Shown one piece after another: positions 6,427-6,828 of a stretch of DNA of 6,828 nucleotides (position 1 is the stretch's first letter; every line of letters begins with the position of its first letter). The DNA comes from an uncultured Lactobacillus sp. (GTDB lineage Bacteria > Bacillota > Bacilli > Lactobacillales > Lactobacillaceae). The notes under the pieces are model-generated. The model searched no databases and was not told the origin of the DNA. It saw nothing but the letters and a program-made list of their open reading frames with translations. Both the position numbers and the translations under genes were made by a program. Where the stretch lies: positions 1-6,828 of the forward strand of contig CAMJXI010000057.1 of NCBI GenBank assembly GCA_946409675.1, read 5' to 3'.

Positions 6427-6828
6427 ATGGTTTTTAAAGAAGTTGCAGTCGAAAATTTCACGAATATTCCCCAGGCAATTGCTAGTGGAGCAAATCGGAT
6501 TGAATTAAACGACAACCTTGCAGTTGGTGGCACGACCGTCAGCTACGGCGTGATGGAACAAGCTGCCTCATATTTAGCCGAGAAAAATATTCCGGTGGTG
6601 GTCATGATTAGACCCCGTGGCGGAAACTTCGTTTATAACGATCTCGAGTTAAAAATGATGGAAGCAGACCTCTTCAATGCTCAAAAATTGGGTGTTGACG
6701 CTGTCACATACGGTGTTTTAACTTCCGGTGGAAAACTCGATGAAGAAGCAATGGAAATGTTGCTAGGCGCAAGTGAAGGCATGCAAGTCGTCTTTCACAT
6801 GGCTTTTGATGCCATTGCCCCCGAGAAT
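6427..6828 (+). CDS. cutC: CutC family protein (copper homeostasis), N-terminal part (3' end outside window)
   Basis: The frame from the ATG at 6427 is open to the window edge, giving 134 residues, about 60% of the usual 210-250. It is the start of a TIM-barrel CutC protein: GANRIELNDNLAVGGTTVSYG at about 21-41, VVMIRPRGGNFVYND at 58-72, LGVDAVTYGVLTSGGKLD near 88-105 and VVFHMAFDA at 121-129. In the classical family the first and last motifs read R-x-E-L-C and F-H-R-A-F-D. Here Asn replaces the Cys at position 28 and Met replaces the Arg at 125. CutC was named for copper tolerance in E. coli, but that phenotype was later traced to a small RNA encoded in the 3' part of the gene, so the biochemical role is open. 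TAGGAG at 6415-6420 is six bases before the start and overlaps the uppP stop codon, suggesting translational coupling. Confidence 0.9.
   Translation, partial: MVFKEVAVENFTNIPQAIASGANRIELNDNLAVGGTTVSYGVMEQAASYLAEKNIPVVVMIRPRGGNFVYNDLELKMMEADLFNAQKLGVDAVTYGVLTSGGKLDEEAMEMLLGASEGMQVVFHMAFDAIAPEN

Overview
The window looks like chromosomal DNA of a low-to-moderate-GC Firmicute, most probably a member of the Lactobacillaceae. The evidence is the DUF1149 family gene, strong AAGGAG-type ribosome binding sites, the style of the FtsK, TrmL and UppP proteins, and tightly packed genes. I cannot name the genus from sequence alone. No insertion sequence, phage gene, CRISPR array, rRNA or tRNA is visible, so this reads as a core-genome housekeeping region.

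The layout is two divergent blocks that meet in a 103-bp intergenic region (4448-4550). The leftward (minus-strand) block, read in its own direction, has five genes. They are a small orphan homologue of the sorbitol PTS IIA protein (4447-4067), an AI-2E/PerM-type membrane protein (4054-2834), a 181-bp gap with a promoter and a structured leader ending in an intrinsic terminator, trmL (2652-2140), a DUF1149/SecB-like protein (2072-1665) and the N-terminal 546 residues of the DNA translocase FtsK/SpoIIIE, which runs off the left edge (1639-1). The rightward (plus-strand) block is a tight operon-like series: a 6-phosphogluconolactonase of the beta-propeller type (4551-5570), undecaprenyl-diphosphatase UppP (5590-6417) and the first 134 codons of cutC (6427-6828), which runs off the right edge.

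The genes cover unrelated housekeeping jobs: chromosome segregation (FtsK), wobble-base methylation of tRNA-Leu (TrmL), the oxidative branch of pentose phosphate metabolism (Pgl), and recycling of the cell-wall carrier lipid (UppP). They do not form one obvious pathway.

The parts most worth a second look are regulatory or degenerate. The trmL leader can fold in two mutually exclusive ways, one of them a strong terminator with eight U residues, and a 20-codon reading frame runs through it and ends in UUA-UGA. The PTS IIA-like protein appears to have lost its phosphorylated histidine (Gln at residue 40). The divergent promoter region holds a perfect 10-bp inverted repeat that coincides with the likely -10 elements. 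The ftsK start has no Shine-Dalgarno sequence and overlaps the stop of a 7-codon mini-ORF.
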